Shown here piece by piece: positions 53,935 through 64,000 of a DNA stretch of 64,000 nt (positions are counted from its first letter, which is position 1; every line of letters begins with the position of its first letter). The translations under genes were made by a program, and so were the position numbers. The stretch is from Maratus speciosus (Eukaryota > Arthropoda > Arachnida > Araneae > Salticidae), in NCBI GenBank assembly GCA_963932465.1, contig OZ010787.1, positions 12,831,284-12,895,283 of the forward strand. Reading direction: 5' to 3'. The notes beneath the pieces are model-generated. The model had not been told where the DNA came from. It saw nothing but the letters and a program-made list of their open reading frames with translations, and did no database searches.

Positions 53935-54140
53935 AAGTTCGTGCACTTCCATGGTGTGGGGCCAGCGCAAGAAATAAAACGGAGGCCCATCAGAATTTTA
54001 TCTGATGATTTCCAACAGCAAAGTTGACTGAAGCTGTCCAGCAGTGGTCATGCAGTGGTAGACCATTAGACAGCACTTCTCCATCATTGCCAGCACCTAT
54101 CTTGCTGCTGGCCAGCAATTTCTTCTTTGCCGGGTAATAA
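53935..54140. mobile_element. Diverged relative of the ACCCAGCAAAG MITE
   Basis: Contains GGCCCATCAG, CCAGCAGTGG and GCTGGCCAGCAATTTCTTCTTTGCCGGGTAA, resembling the right end of the copy at 52899. Its left end is not defined. Confidence 0.4.
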
Positions 54141-55493
54141 CATCATTTTTTTTATATAAACAGCGGCTTTTAATTAATTTCGTGTGGTTAATAAAATTTT
54201 CAATATTTTAATTTTTTTTTTATAACTCTGCCTTGCATATTTTATAATGTAGCAATCAATAAAACATATCAGGAAGCATAATATTGTTTAAGGGAATATG
54301 GAAAAGAGGGGCTCATAGGGTTCAATCCCTTCCCATTTAAATAAAAAACAATTAAGTTACAGAAGTTGTTAAAAATCTATTACTTTCTGTTTTAAATGTT
54401 TGCTTATTCACAAATTTATTGTAGTAATGAAACTAGTAAATCTGTAGATCACTGGCCTCAAACGTCAATTCTGCAGTTCTATTTTAAAATTATTTTATTT
54501 AGTATTTAAAACATTCAACCTGCAGTCTTGTTTCTTTGATATTTGTAATACTAATTAGTACAAGTAATATAGCAAGTAGTTTCGGGGAGTTTAACTGTTA
54601 AAAATAGTGGGAAATATATGAATCTATGCACTAATATTACAAAACTTTTTTTTCAGATTTTTTCTATTACCCTTCTAAACCCTCAATTGTCTCGATAATT
54701 TGATAACTATAATTCCTTGACATTTAGTATTTTAAACCATCTATCTAAACTAATTAAAATATTTATCCTGTGATAATCACAATAATTAATTTAAAGTGAA
54801 TAATCCTCACGAATATTTTATGAATTATTGATATCCTGATTGCTAAATTTATTTGAAATTAACTATTTTGTTTCATTGGTATGCTTTCATTAAATTATGG
54901 TTCTAAATACAGCATTAAAAACAATTATATTAATATTAATTTTTTGGAGGGGGGAGGGGGGGGAGGTGTCCTGTTACTGGAATTTTTGGTGTTTTGATGT
55001 ATTTCTGTTATTTACAATAACATTTTGATTAATATTGGGAAACGAGACAATAAGATTGGTTAAATATTTTTGATAGATTAATACAATATTGAAAAATTGG
55101 AATATAATAATTACAACTATTAATTAAAAAATAGATTTTAAAGAAATTCCTTAAGGGTGTCCATTATCGGCACATCCATCCCAAGGTTACTATAGACCCC
55201 TTGCATTGACGTCACGTTGCTATTAGCAACGACTGATACTATAGTATCTGGAGCACACACGTCGAGCACAGAACTCCCCGTTTGACGTTAAAAGCAGGTT
55301 TTTTTGGCGGTAGCTGTAAGCCCACGTACGCGTTGAGGGTTTTGCTTATAGTGTGGTGAGAGTAAGTTTTTTGTGTATCGTAATATAATAGTGTTTGTGT
55401 TTTCGCTTGTAATTGTAGTTGTGTGTAGATAACTTTAAGAGTGTGTTGACAGTCTGAGTACTTTGGACTGGTCATCAGGCACGGTTTTGAACA

Positions 55494-56722
55494 ATGTCGG
55501 GAACGGAAGTAAAGATAAAAGAAAGTATAGGTTTCAACAACGAAGAATTCAAGAAATATAATTGGAACGGTGGTAGGACGGCTAAGCAGCAAATTAACAT
55601 GATACCGAATTTAAAAGACTATGTTATTATTACGGAAAGTGAAGAGGGCGGGCTGCATAAGCTAAACCCGATCCAGCTGAAAAGGGAAATAAAACAGAGC
55701 TTTGAACATTATAAGGAAATTGATACGGTCTGATATACCAGGAACAACAAGATGCTAATAACTACGAAAAGCTAAGAATGCGCCAATGAGATTGTAAACA
55801 GAGAAAAAATATTTGAAACTAAAGTTAAGCATATTCTAATGAAGGAGAATATAACCTCAAGATTTTTAATCTTCAGAATTGATACTGACATAACATTGAA
55901 GGAAATCCAAGAAGAGGTTGAAGAAGAAAATCAAATAACTATCCAAAATATCAGAAGATTTACAAAGAGACACGAAGGTCGGACAGTTCCCACGGGAACG
56001 GTGCTTATAACCATATATGGACATGATTTACCAGAATACATCAAAATGTTTTATATGAGGCAGAAAATAAGTCTATTTGTTGACAGGCCAAGAAGATGCA
56101 ACGTTTTCCAAAGCTTTAACCACGGAACTAACAAATGCACAAACGAGAAAAGATGCAAAAGATGTGGGAAGAATCATCCTGAATTGATATGTAAGGAAGT
56201 GGAAGTCAAATGCGCAAACTGTGAGAATAATCATGAAGCTGACGACGAGGAATGCGAAATAAAAAACAAGAGGTGGAAATTCAGAAGTTTAAAAGGGAAA
56301 ATCACATGACGTTGGCTGAAGCTAGACGACAATTCAACTTGAAAACAGCTGAAAGTTACTCGGCTAAAACAAAAATAAACGTTGAAAAAGTAAACGATGA
56401 AAATAATTATCACAAGTTAGCTGTACTTATGGAAGAAAAGTTCAACAAGATAATGGATATCGTAGTGAGTATGTGCGAAGCTATGGTGAGCTTACAACAA
56501 AAATCAGTAAATAAAGTCGAAAACGGGTTGGAAGGAAATGAAGAAGAAACGACAGTAAAAAGCAAAATTGGAAAAAGAGATATCATGGTCGAGTTCTATT
56601 CTCAGTTAAGAGAGAAAAAATTAAAATTAACAAATGAAGCCCAGGAAGGAGAAAGATTGTTGTTACAGGAATGTCTAGCTCCAGAGATCGACAAAATGTT
56701 GGTTGATCCGGAAAATGGATAA
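55494..56722 (+). pseudogene. LINE ORF1 (Gag-like, zinc knuckles), frameshifted
   Basis: Begins at ATG 55494 (MSGTEVKIKESIGFNNEEFK). The frame is lost after FEHYKEIDTV (stop 55731-55733), resumes at about 55839 (NITSRFLIFRIDTDITLKEI) and shifts again near 56270 into the frame ending at 56722. An RNA-recognition-like fold precedes the knuckles. The knuckles are CNVFQSFNHGTNKC (second Cys replaced by Phe), CKRCGKNHPELIC and CANCENNHEADDEEC. The C-terminal part is coiled-coil-like (YSQLREKKLKLTNEAQEGER). ORF1 proteins coat LINE RNA and act as chaperones. The copy is inactive. Confidence 0.85.
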
Positions 56723-56886
56723 GAGTCATGGACTTGTTTGTGGTAGGTCACTTGGTGCTAGTGTTCTGTCCATTGTCAGCTGGTGGATCGGTATTTATTC
56801 TGGACTTACTTGTACGTTGGTTTTTGGGGTAAGTGTTGAAAGTTTTTGTGTTTCTTAGTTGTTCTGTGTTCTTAGTGTATTTTCTG

Positions 56887-59800
56887 TTATTGTTCATGGA
56901 CACTTTTTTATGTCAGTGGAATATTAGAGGACTTAGATCTAATTTACCCTGGCTTCGTACTGGGATGTTCCGTAACTGTATTGTTTGGGCGTTTCAGGAA
57001 ACGCTTCTTAGTAACAATATCCTTCAGTAATAGGAATTTATTTCGTGCTGATAGGTCTGATAGTTTAACGAGGGGGGGAGGTGGTTTGCTGCTAGCGGTG
57101 TTGAAGGGATTTCCTGTGAAAAGATTTCAGCTGCCAAGGATTGGCCGGGATCACGAGGCGCTTGGGATCAAAATATGGTATAAAAAAGATGAATTGCAAT
57201 CATCAACATCTATGCACCGAAGGGTTTTGCTGATATTAGGTGGTTGGAGAGTATCAAGGATCTGATCGGGCATGATTACATTATTGTTGGGGACTTCAAC
57301 ATTAATTTCCTTAATTGGCAAAATAACCCTAAAGCTTATAAAAGGATGAATTTGATGAACTGGATTATTCATACGGATGCTATATTAATGAATTTAGATG
57401 AGGTTACGAGCAGTGGCGTGGCGTGAAAATTTTCGGTGGTCATCGCAATTATTTAAGTTTGTGGTGAAAAATTATTAACTCTAAAATTCAATGGTTGAAT
57501 GTTCAAAAAAGAAACTTTAAATCTTACCTTCACTTATACATGAACTCCAAATGTTCTGCTAAAACTGGATCGTAGAGTTTTAAAAGCTTATTAAGTGTTT
57601 TAAAATATTGCTTGGTCATCGCCGCATCCAGCGATGACCGGACGCCACGCCACTGGTTACGAGATGTAGGGGTGGAGATACGGGTTCATTATTGGATTTA
57701 ACAATTGTGTCGGATAGTTTAGCTCGGGGCTTCCGGGTGGATGTTCTTTTGGATCCGTTGGGTTCGAACCACTACGCAATTAGAATTCTTGAAAGGTTTA
57801 GTGGTGGTTGCGATAAGAAAATGTACTGGTCCCAGGTCAATTGGCATCGAGTTTGTTCGGCTGTAGATGGTTTGGATGATGATGTTTATGCAGAGGGGTT
57901 GGATAGGTGATCAAAGGATATCGCCCAGGCTATGGTCCATTGTACGGAGAGGATTCCTGTGAGTGGGGGGAACCTTCCGCCCGGGTGGGGGATTATCACC
58001 CGTCGGCTTTTGGCACTTAAGAGGTTTTATCATAGGAAGGCTGTCCGGTTAGGTCAGTTGGACTTATGGTGTAAATACAAGTTTCATAACGCCAAACTGA
58101 AGAAGCAGATTAAGAAGGACAACCACAACTTTTGGGATTATGTTGCCAAGGAGGCTGGGAGGGGCTCTCACATTATAAAATTATCCGTAGGATTAACAAG
58201 TTGAAGGAAGAGGAGGCGAATATGGACTTCATTTTCCAAACTGTCCACCAGATGCGGTTTCCCAAGCAAATTCGTTAACTACTATATTTCAAAATTCTCC
58301 GATTCTTAATGGCATACCTATTGACTTCTCGGAAAAAGATGACTTGGGCACAAGGCTTACGCTGGACCATATGAAGAGGATCATCAGGAAAAGTAAATCC
58401 ACATCACCCGGTATAGACGGGATCAAAATGAATTTCTTTAAAAACCTAAAAACCACGGTGTTATCTCAGGTGCTGGAGATGTATAATAGGATTCTCGAGA
58501 TAAAAAAAATCCCCGAGATTTGGAAAGAAGTCATTATGCTGCCAATTAAAAAGCCTGGAAAGAATAGAAATGACATAAGGGGGTACAGGCCAATTGCTTT
58601 GACTGTGACCAGTAAAAAAATATTTGAAAAGATGATATTGGATATCCTGCTCAATTGGAGCATGAAAAACAAAAATTTTCATAGGAATCACTATGGTTTT
58701 ATACCGTTCAGAGACTGCGAGGCTGCTGCTTACAGGATTTACAGGGATATTCGAAGAGGTCGTCAAGCCAAACAGAAGGAATTTTTAGTGGCTTTAGACA
58801 TTAAAGGTGCTTATGATAATGTCTAGTGGGATGGTCTACTGTTAAAACTAAAAAAATTGGGGCTAGGTGCAGATCTGAGTATTTTGATCCGGAATCTTAT
58901 GCAGGAGTTGAGGATTCGGGTTAAGTGGCGGGGCCTGTTTTCGATGCCATTCATGTATCAGAGAGACTTATTACAGGGCAGCCCTCTGTCTCCTTTTCTT
59001 TTTGCCATTTACCTCGCTGAGATCTTTGACTCGTGTATTCAATGTGTGATTTATGCAGACGATATTTTTCTTTATAGATTTCATGACAATGTGGAGTGGT
59101 TAAGGGACATTTTACAGGAGAATCTTATAAGGACAATCCAATGGTTGTGTGCGTGGAATCTTGAGGTGAATGCAAATAAGTGCCAAATCATGAAGATAGG
59201 GAGGTGGAACGAGGATGTGGAGAAGTTTAAGATTAAAGGTCAGGAGGTAGACTTTTCTGAGACGTTAAGAGTTTTAGGGGTTTTTTAAACAGTCAAGGGA
59301 ATCTTAAGAACCATATTGTCATGCTGAAAGAGAAATCGAGTAAAAGACTGAACATGCTGAAGGTTATTGCTGGTACGAGTTGGGGTACGGAAACCAAATA
59401 TCTTTTAAAAATCACAAAAAGTATGATGGGATCTCTTCTAGATGGTAACCCGAGGATTCTCACGCACTCTAACAAAACTAAAAGTCGCCAACTTCAAGTA
59501 ATACATAATGTGGGCCTTAGATGGGCCAGTGGCATGCAAAGGTGGTGCCCAATCCCAGTGTTAGTACAAGAGCGCGGGGACTGGAGTAGCCACTTAAGAA
59601 GAGATTTTCTGGCTATAAAAAGGACAATTTCAGAAATTAAACATAAAGAGTATACTGATGTTCTGTCAAAGGATTTACTCCACAGGGATCTGAATATCCT
59701 TAGTCGATATAATACGAATGTTAACAAATGATTACTTACAAGTGGGGCACCAAGGTGAATGAAAATTGTAAAATTTATGTTAATGCCTGGCCTTTCCAGA

Positions 59801-60732
59801 ATAAAGATTTCCCAGAAGAGGTAATTAGGAATTCGTTTTGCTGTTTTTATCAGATGCACAGAGATAAGGCGATCATCATTGCAACAGATGCTTCAAAAGA
59901 GGGGAGCAAGACTGCGATTGGAATGGTCAACTAACATACGGGTAATCGGGTGGCGTTGAAAATTCCCAACATCAATTCGATCTTTACTGCGGAAGCGATT
60001 GCATTATTGGTAGCCATTAAATATTATGTGGTGGAGGGTTGGAGATATATGTTTTTCACGGATTCCAAAAGTGTCTTGATGGCCCTTGATAAGACCAATC
60101 GTAAGTCTCTGGCGGTTATTACCATGCTAAGGGATGAGATTAGCAGGAAGAGGATTGATCAGTTTCAGATGGAGTTTATCTGGGTGCCAGGACATAAAGG
60201 TATTGAAATCAGCGAGTGTGCAGATGAGCTGGCCAGGAAGGGCCCGTATAGCAATATTTGTATTCCATGGTTTTCTCCCGAGGACTGGATGATGCTTGTG
60301 AGAAATAATAAATAGAGGGAGTCTGTATGGGATTGGAATCAATATAGGATTGATCATTCAGGTCGTGGTTGGGATTACGCCAAAATAGGGAGCCCGCATC
60401 AGAGCCTAAGGAGGGAGAGTGGTGTAATTTTTGCTCGGTTTCTGACCAAGACAGCTCTTACTCTGGTTCGTCATAAGAAGTTACTGGGAAGTGGAGATGC
60501 TAAGTGCGATTTGTGTGGTGGCGAGGAGCAAACCGGGGAACACTTGGTATTGAGATGTAAGAAATTTTGTAGGATCCGGGATAAGATTTTTGGAAAGTTA
60601 TCGATGTCGAAGAGTATGTCGTACGAGGAGCTCTTTTCTGCAATGTGGAGTAAGGGTGGTGAAGAGTTGGCTCTGTTTTCTCAGTTATTGAATGAGATTT
60701 ATAGTCACTGGATTGATGCTGCCGTATATTAG
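56887..60732 (+). pseudogene. LINE ORF2: endonuclease, reverse transcriptase, RNase H
   Basis: An APE-type endonuclease begins near 56900 (FLCQWNIRGLRSN), with GDFNINFLNW near 57290. The final motif is SNHYAI where the family has SDH. The hAT MITE lies at 57411-57655. RT follows from about 58344 (KSTSPGIDGIKMNFFKNL, RGYRPIALT, LVALDIKGAYDNV). A TAG at 58825-58827 replaces Trp; then come LLQGSPLSPFLFAIYL and the catalytic VIYADDIFLY. RNase H has ATDASKEGSKTAIG, FTAEAIALL, FFTDSKSVLMAL and PGHKGIEISECADELARKG. A C-terminal CDLCGGEEQTGEHLVLRC zinc motif precedes the stop at 60730-60732. At least six stops or frameshifts are present. It would nick target DNA and prime reverse transcription in place. 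Confidence 0.9.
57411..57655. mobile_element. hAT MITE in LINE ORF2, perfect 8-bp TSD
   Basis: This 245-bp element has ends CAGTGGCGTGGCGTGAAAAT and the inverted CAGTGGCGTGGCGTCCGGTC. It is flanked by GTTACGAG at 57403-57410 and 57656-57663. An inner GGTCATCG/CGATGACC pair lies near each end. It is non-coding. Confidence 0.93.
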
Positions 60733-60872
60733 TTAATCTTTCCAGTGGTGGTACTTCGTAGTGCCGGGTTATTTGGTTTCAGTCGTATCTGTCTCTTGTA
60801 GTTTATCTAGGTAGTGGATTAAGACAGCTATACAGAAATAGAAAGCTGCTAACCGGGCCCAATAGGGTCAAA

Positions 60873-60890
60873 AACAACAACAACAACAAC
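60873..60890 (+). repeat. (AAC)n 3' tail of the LINE
   Basis: Six AAC units end the element, replacing a poly(A) tail as in I-type LINEs that end in short tandem repeats. Confidence 0.85.
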
Positions 60891-61056
60891 GTTAAAAGCA
60901 CGTGTTATCTTTCTGTTTAATTTAGATCTTCCTTATTTTTATTATTATAGTGCAAATAAGTCTAATAAATCAAATGGAGAGCACCACATTCGCCTTATAT
61001 TTGGGCGCCATATGAAGCGATTTCATACATGTGACGTCATGTGAAACCCATCTATA

Positions 61057-61552
61057 AGGAAAGGGCAGCTGACGTCACTGTTGGTCGAATTACTGTTGGT
61101 CAGCAAGAAAATCCTGTTCATTCATTATAAAGAAAGGGCATGTTTACAAACAAACACTTCCGTCAACCAATCTACCAACTACATTTTTGCCATAAACATC
61201 ATTGCAGGAATAGTCTTGGCGACGTAGGCCAATCATATCAGAGACGAGTTAAACGTAGACCAATCAAATTTCCCTAGCTCATGCGTACAGGTAGGAGTCA
61301 TAAAGAACGGACAGGTTTTCTTGCTGAACCAACAGTAATTCAACCGACAGTGACGTCAGCTGCCCTTTCTTTATTACTCCTACTATACACATGAACTCCG
61401 GGAATTTGATTGGTCTTTAACAGATTGATTTAACAGATGTATGATATGATTGGCTTACGTCGTCAAGTGTTATTCCTGCAATGATCGCTGAGATAAAAAT
61501 GTAGTAGTAGATTGGTTGACGGAAGTGTTTGTTTGTAAGCATGCCCTTTCCT
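61057..61552 (-). mobile_element. MITE family A, outer copy of a nested pair
   Basis: The left end AGGAAAGGGCAGCTGACGTC and right end GTAAGCATGCCCTTTCCT are flanked by TA at 61055-61056 and 61553-61554. Its sequence is interrupted at TTCATTA/TTACTCCTAC by the inner copy. Confidence 0.85.
61130..61371 (+). mobile_element. MITE family A, inner copy of a nested pair
   Basis: Inserted in opposite orientation into the outer copy, with TA at 61128-61129 and 61372-61373. The ends are AAGAAAGGGCATGTTTACAA and GACGTCAGCTGCCCTTTCTT, and its length of 242 bp equals that of the standalone copies. Confidence 0.88.
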
Positions 61553-61559
61553 TATATCT

Positions 61560-61883
61560 AAAGTTTACGCCATTTCACCCCGTAGCTAATAGAGCAGTTC
61601 ACATCACGTGACTTTTACCGGAGAACAATGACAGAAGCTGTAGGACACACAAATAGAAAAAGCATTGATATAGGTAGCGATAGCTGTCCTACAGCAGCAG
61701 CAAAAACCTGCTCGTGACGTCACCCTGCACAGCTCTATAGGGAGCGACTTGCTGCTTGACGTCACTGTGCGTTTTTGGATCAGTTTCCCAGAGTTTGCAT
61801 TAGAAACGCGCTATTTTTAATTGAAAAATATTAGTAGAAATTTTTGTGTGAAAAGAAGTTTAGCGATTAATATATATTCTTTA
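61560..61883. other. No gene; short palindrome present
   Basis: Imperfect inverted repeat (GTGACTTTTACC..GAACAATGACAG; CCTGCTCGTGACGTCACCCTGCACAG) around 61605-61770. No coding signal. Confidence 0.4.
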
Positions 61884-62174
61884 TACAGGGTGTTTCACAA
61901 AGGACCCCTAACTTTAAAAATCAATAACTCGGAAACGGTGATAGATAGAGACATGAAACCAGTAGTATGTTTAATAAAAAAAATCGTAAGAATCTTATGC
62001 ATAAATCTCAAAATTTAGTTCAAAATAGCCCCGATAGATGGCGCTGAGAGCGTTAAGAATCCTTGGGCGTGTTCAAGATGAACGCGCGCCGCGCGCGCAA
62101 GCTCAGGAGACAGGAACATGGAGTGGGTCTTTATCCTAGATGGAATAAATGCTCAGTACATTCAGGAAAAGATC

Positions 62175-63022
62175 CAAAGACTTTTAAGATATATAGACCG
62201 GCAATTCCTATTCAAAAGCATGCGAAATCATGTCAGCCATTTGAAGTAAATTGAAACACCTGAACCGCGAGGTTTGTGCGTCAGCTGTGGTTATTTACCA
62301 TTAAGTGCTATGGCTAGAATGAGCTTAAAAATTAATTTTTATCAATATATATGAAGTTTATGACATATTATTTTACATGAAGCTATTTTTTATATCTAAA
62401 TATGCGTTATAAATATTGAATTTTCAGAAATAAAGTTTAAAAAGGCGATTTATTAATACTTTTATGAATGGTATGTTTACAAAAGAGTATCTAGTTTTAA
62501 CATGTCTTATAAACCTAAATAAAGGCGAAATTTATATGGAACCAGATTGTTAAAGATTATAATTCCACCCTTTTTTAAGTTTGACTTACAAAAGTAACTG
62601 GAAAGGAAGTTTAGATTAAAGGTAGCAACTGTAACATAATATAGTAATTTACAAAATTTTAAATTATTTGTAAAGAAATTTACGTTTTTAAACTAATTTT
62701 TATGCAAAAAAGGAATTAAAAAAATGCATATTAACGAAAGTAACACTATATTTTTATCCTTGGAGGATGTTTTTTGAAATACTTACTTGCTATACGAAAA
62801 AAACAAAAAAATTGATGAATAGTAAGGGTTTTTTTTTAAAAAAGGCCTAAATGAAATAGGGTAGACTAATACTTAATGAACCGCAATGAAAAAATACGCT
62901 AATAAAAGCATTTTCTTAGGTAAATTAAAATATAAAACATATGAACTGCCGTACAACAGCTGTGATCAAAAATCCCCAGTTAAACTAACAGTTTGCCGTT
63001 CTATGTATCTTAAAAGTCTTTG
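62175..63022. mobile_element. 848-bp hAT-type MITE, perfect 8-bp TSD
   Basis: The ends CAAAGACTTTTAAGATATAT and the inverted CAAAGACTTTTAAGATACAT are followed by AGA(C/A)CGGCA. They are flanked by AAAAGATC at 62167-62174 and 63023-63030. The uninterrupted counterpart in the right arm (near 63787) has a single GGATC-type site, confirming the insertion. It is non-coding. Confidence 0.92.
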
Positions 63023-63084
63023 AAAAGATCTTGGATTTGATTAATTATTGTGCTAATTATAAAGATAATCTGTTGCAAATGAAA

Positions 63085-63165
63085 GGTGAGCTAGATAGCT
63101 GAATGGACAGAGCATTGAACTCGAGACTAGGGATTATGGGTTCGAATCGTGTTTGCCACGGGTTT
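63085..63165 (+). repeat. tRNA-like SINE head, left arm
   Basis: TAGCTGAATGGACAGAGC resembles an A box and ATGGGTTCGAATCGTG a B box, about 35 bp apart. The anticodon and acceptor stems do not fold into a standard tRNA. Confidence 0.55.
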
Positions 63166-63654
63166 GGGTCCAAATTGTGTTTATGATTTTTTTCAATTTA
63201 TTGGTTGCTTTATATTTTTGATAATAAATAAGATATTTTTGATAAAGATAAGTTTTTATGTTAATAATACAGAAGCACATGTGAGTTTTTATCGAGACTA
63301 GGATGCAAATCATATTTTACGGTGTTAAAATCAACATGGAAAATATTATAAAAATAAAATGTAATAGATGTACATTATTTTAACTAAAAATATCTGAACA
63401 CATATTTTCTAGAAGAGATAAAATATATGGGGTTTGTCTTCTAGTTTTGTAGTGAATAAAGTATGATTAGAATGTTTATAAATCTTCAAGAATGTTTATA
63501 AATTTTAAAAAATATGATCTGCATCCTAGTCTCGATAAAAACTCACATGTGCTTCTGTATTATTAACATAAAAAATTAGCTTTATAAAAAAAAAAAATCT
63601 TATTTATTATGAAAAATATAAAGCAACCAATAAATTGAAAAAATCATAAACACA

Positions 63655-63735
63655 ATTTGGGGCGCGGAGAATTCGAACCCATAACCCGTAGCCTCGAGTT
63701 CAATGCTTTGTACATTCAGCTGCCTAGCACACTTT
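63655..63735 (-). repeat. tRNA-like SINE head, right arm
   Basis: The reverse complement of the left-arm sequence with a few changes (CAGCTGAATGTACAAAGC; ATGGGTTCGAATTCTC). Loss of A-box bases suggests the copies have drifted. Confidence 0.55.
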
Positions 63736-64000
63736 TCATTTGAAACAGATTATCTTTATAATTAACACAATAATTAATCAAATCCAAGATCCATTCCTGA
63801 ACGTACTGAACATTTATTGTATCTATGATAAAGACCCATTCCATGTTCCTGTCTCCTGAGCTTGCGCGCGCGGCGCGCGTTCATCTTGAACACGCCCAAG
63901 GACTCTTAACGCTCTCGCTCCATCTAACGGGGCTATTTTGAACTAAATTTTGAGATTTATGTATAAGATTCTTGCGATGTTTTAATTAAACATACCACTA

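Larger units (their letters stand above)
51808..55182. mobile_element. 3.4-kb TIR-bounded non-coding element
   Basis: The left end GGGTAGATGTGCCAGTAACG(GACACTC) and the inverted right end GGGATGGATGTGCCGATAATG(GACACCC) match with few differences. Internal relatives occur: CTGCCAGCAATGGACACCCC at 52766 and GTGTCCTGTTACTGG near 54967. TA precedes the left end. No transposase is visible. Within it lie a local direct repeat (about 51946-52010 and 52049-52140), a palindromic MITE, a 5S-like sequence and part of a dispersed repeat. It may be a composite of nested insertions. Confidence 0.55.
55285..60900 (+). mobile_element. Full-length I-type LINE with 12-bp TSD
   Basis: A non-LTR retrotransposon with the body at 55297-60890, flanked by ACGTTAAAAGCA at 55285-55296 and 60889-60900. 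It has ORF1 (CCHC Gag), ORF2 (endonuclease, RT, RNase H, C-terminal zinc motif) and a 3' tail of AAC repeats (60873-60890) in place of poly(A). The RNase H domain plus three CCHC knuckles place it in the I superfamily. Both ORFs have frameshifts and stops. A hAT MITE is inserted in the endonuclease region. The intact TSD and complete 5' end indicate a full-length insertion. Confidence 0.92.
61884..64000. mobile_element. Large inverted-repeat element, cut by window end
   Basis: The left arm begins ACAGGGTGTTTCACAAAGGA and runs to about 63315, interrupted by an 848-bp MITE. The right arm starts near 63510 and is its reverse complement to the window end. The match covers GAACGCGCGCCGCGCGCGCA (62080-62099) against its complement at 63860-63880, the tRNA-like heads and GTTAATAATACAGAAGCACA. 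The 195-bp centre is unique. The right arm stops at 64000 before the ACAGGG end. Its non-coding composition and the family link to 34303 indicate a mobile element. Confidence 0.8.

Noticed and set aside
62063..62254. 63-codon ORF beginning MGVFKMNARRARKLRRQEHG
   Set aside because: It crosses the boundary of the inverted-repeat element and the inserted MITE; the basic run comes from the GC-rich repeat.

Overview
The window is eukaryotic nuclear DNA, AT-rich, and almost entirely transposable elements at different stages of decay. There are no operons, no Shine-Dalgarno sites and no bacterial genes. The element mix (Tc1/mariner, pogo/Tigger-like, hAT, Helitron-like ends, Ty1/copia, an I-type LINE, a Polinton/Maverick, tRNA-derived SINEs, a 5S-derived sequence) suggests an arthropod. 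An arachnid such as a spider is my best guess, from family knowledge and the style of the one host-like gene; no single base proves it.

Layout. 1-1158 is a Tc1-like transposon broken by a small TA-flanked MITE (family A here). 2582-3922 is a better preserved Tc1-like transposase with one frameshift. 5-11 kb holds a tRNA-like sequence, a Tigger-type MITE, two Helitron-like 3' ends and a very long near-perfect hairpin (8690-9834). About 11.98-21.17 kb is a decayed Polinton: on the minus strand a fibre-like protein and a 23-residue-repeat protein; on the plus strand integrase, penton-like protein, a small basic pX-like protein, an intact jelly-roll capsid protein, adenain-type protease and packaging ATPase. 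No DNA polymerase B was found. 21.7-25.3 kb holds a candidate LTR with a primer-binding site and a 201-codon ORF of unknown function. 25.3-31 kb is SINEs, MITEs and inverted repeats.

The only convincing host-like gene is split. A signal-peptide and cysteine-rich exon (31309-31531) and a terminal cysteine-rich exon (45055-45161) join in phase across a 13.5-kb intron. That intron holds at least ten identifiable insertions, including a copia pseudogene, a complete 5647-bp copia provirus (37510-43156, TSD TTAAG) itself hit by a hAT-like element, and several MITEs. The 5' end of the gene was not found.

45.6-55.2 kb holds MITEs, inverted Tc1-like fragments, more SINE copies, a TIR-bounded 3.4-kb non-coding element and a 5S rRNA-like sequence. 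55297-60890 is a full-length but dead I-type LINE with a 12-bp TSD, split by a 245-bp hAT MITE with a perfect 8-bp TSD. 61.05-61.55 kb is a MITE inserted into another copy of itself. 61.88 kb to the window end is a large inverted repeat carrying tRNA-like sequences, with an 848-bp hAT-type MITE in one arm; it runs off the right edge.

Gene interplay is mainly parasitic. The Polinton set is a virion-morphogenesis module (capsid, protease, ATPase) plus integrase. The copia and LINE proteins form retrotransposition machinery that is now mostly disabled. The MITEs would depend on transposases supplied elsewhere.
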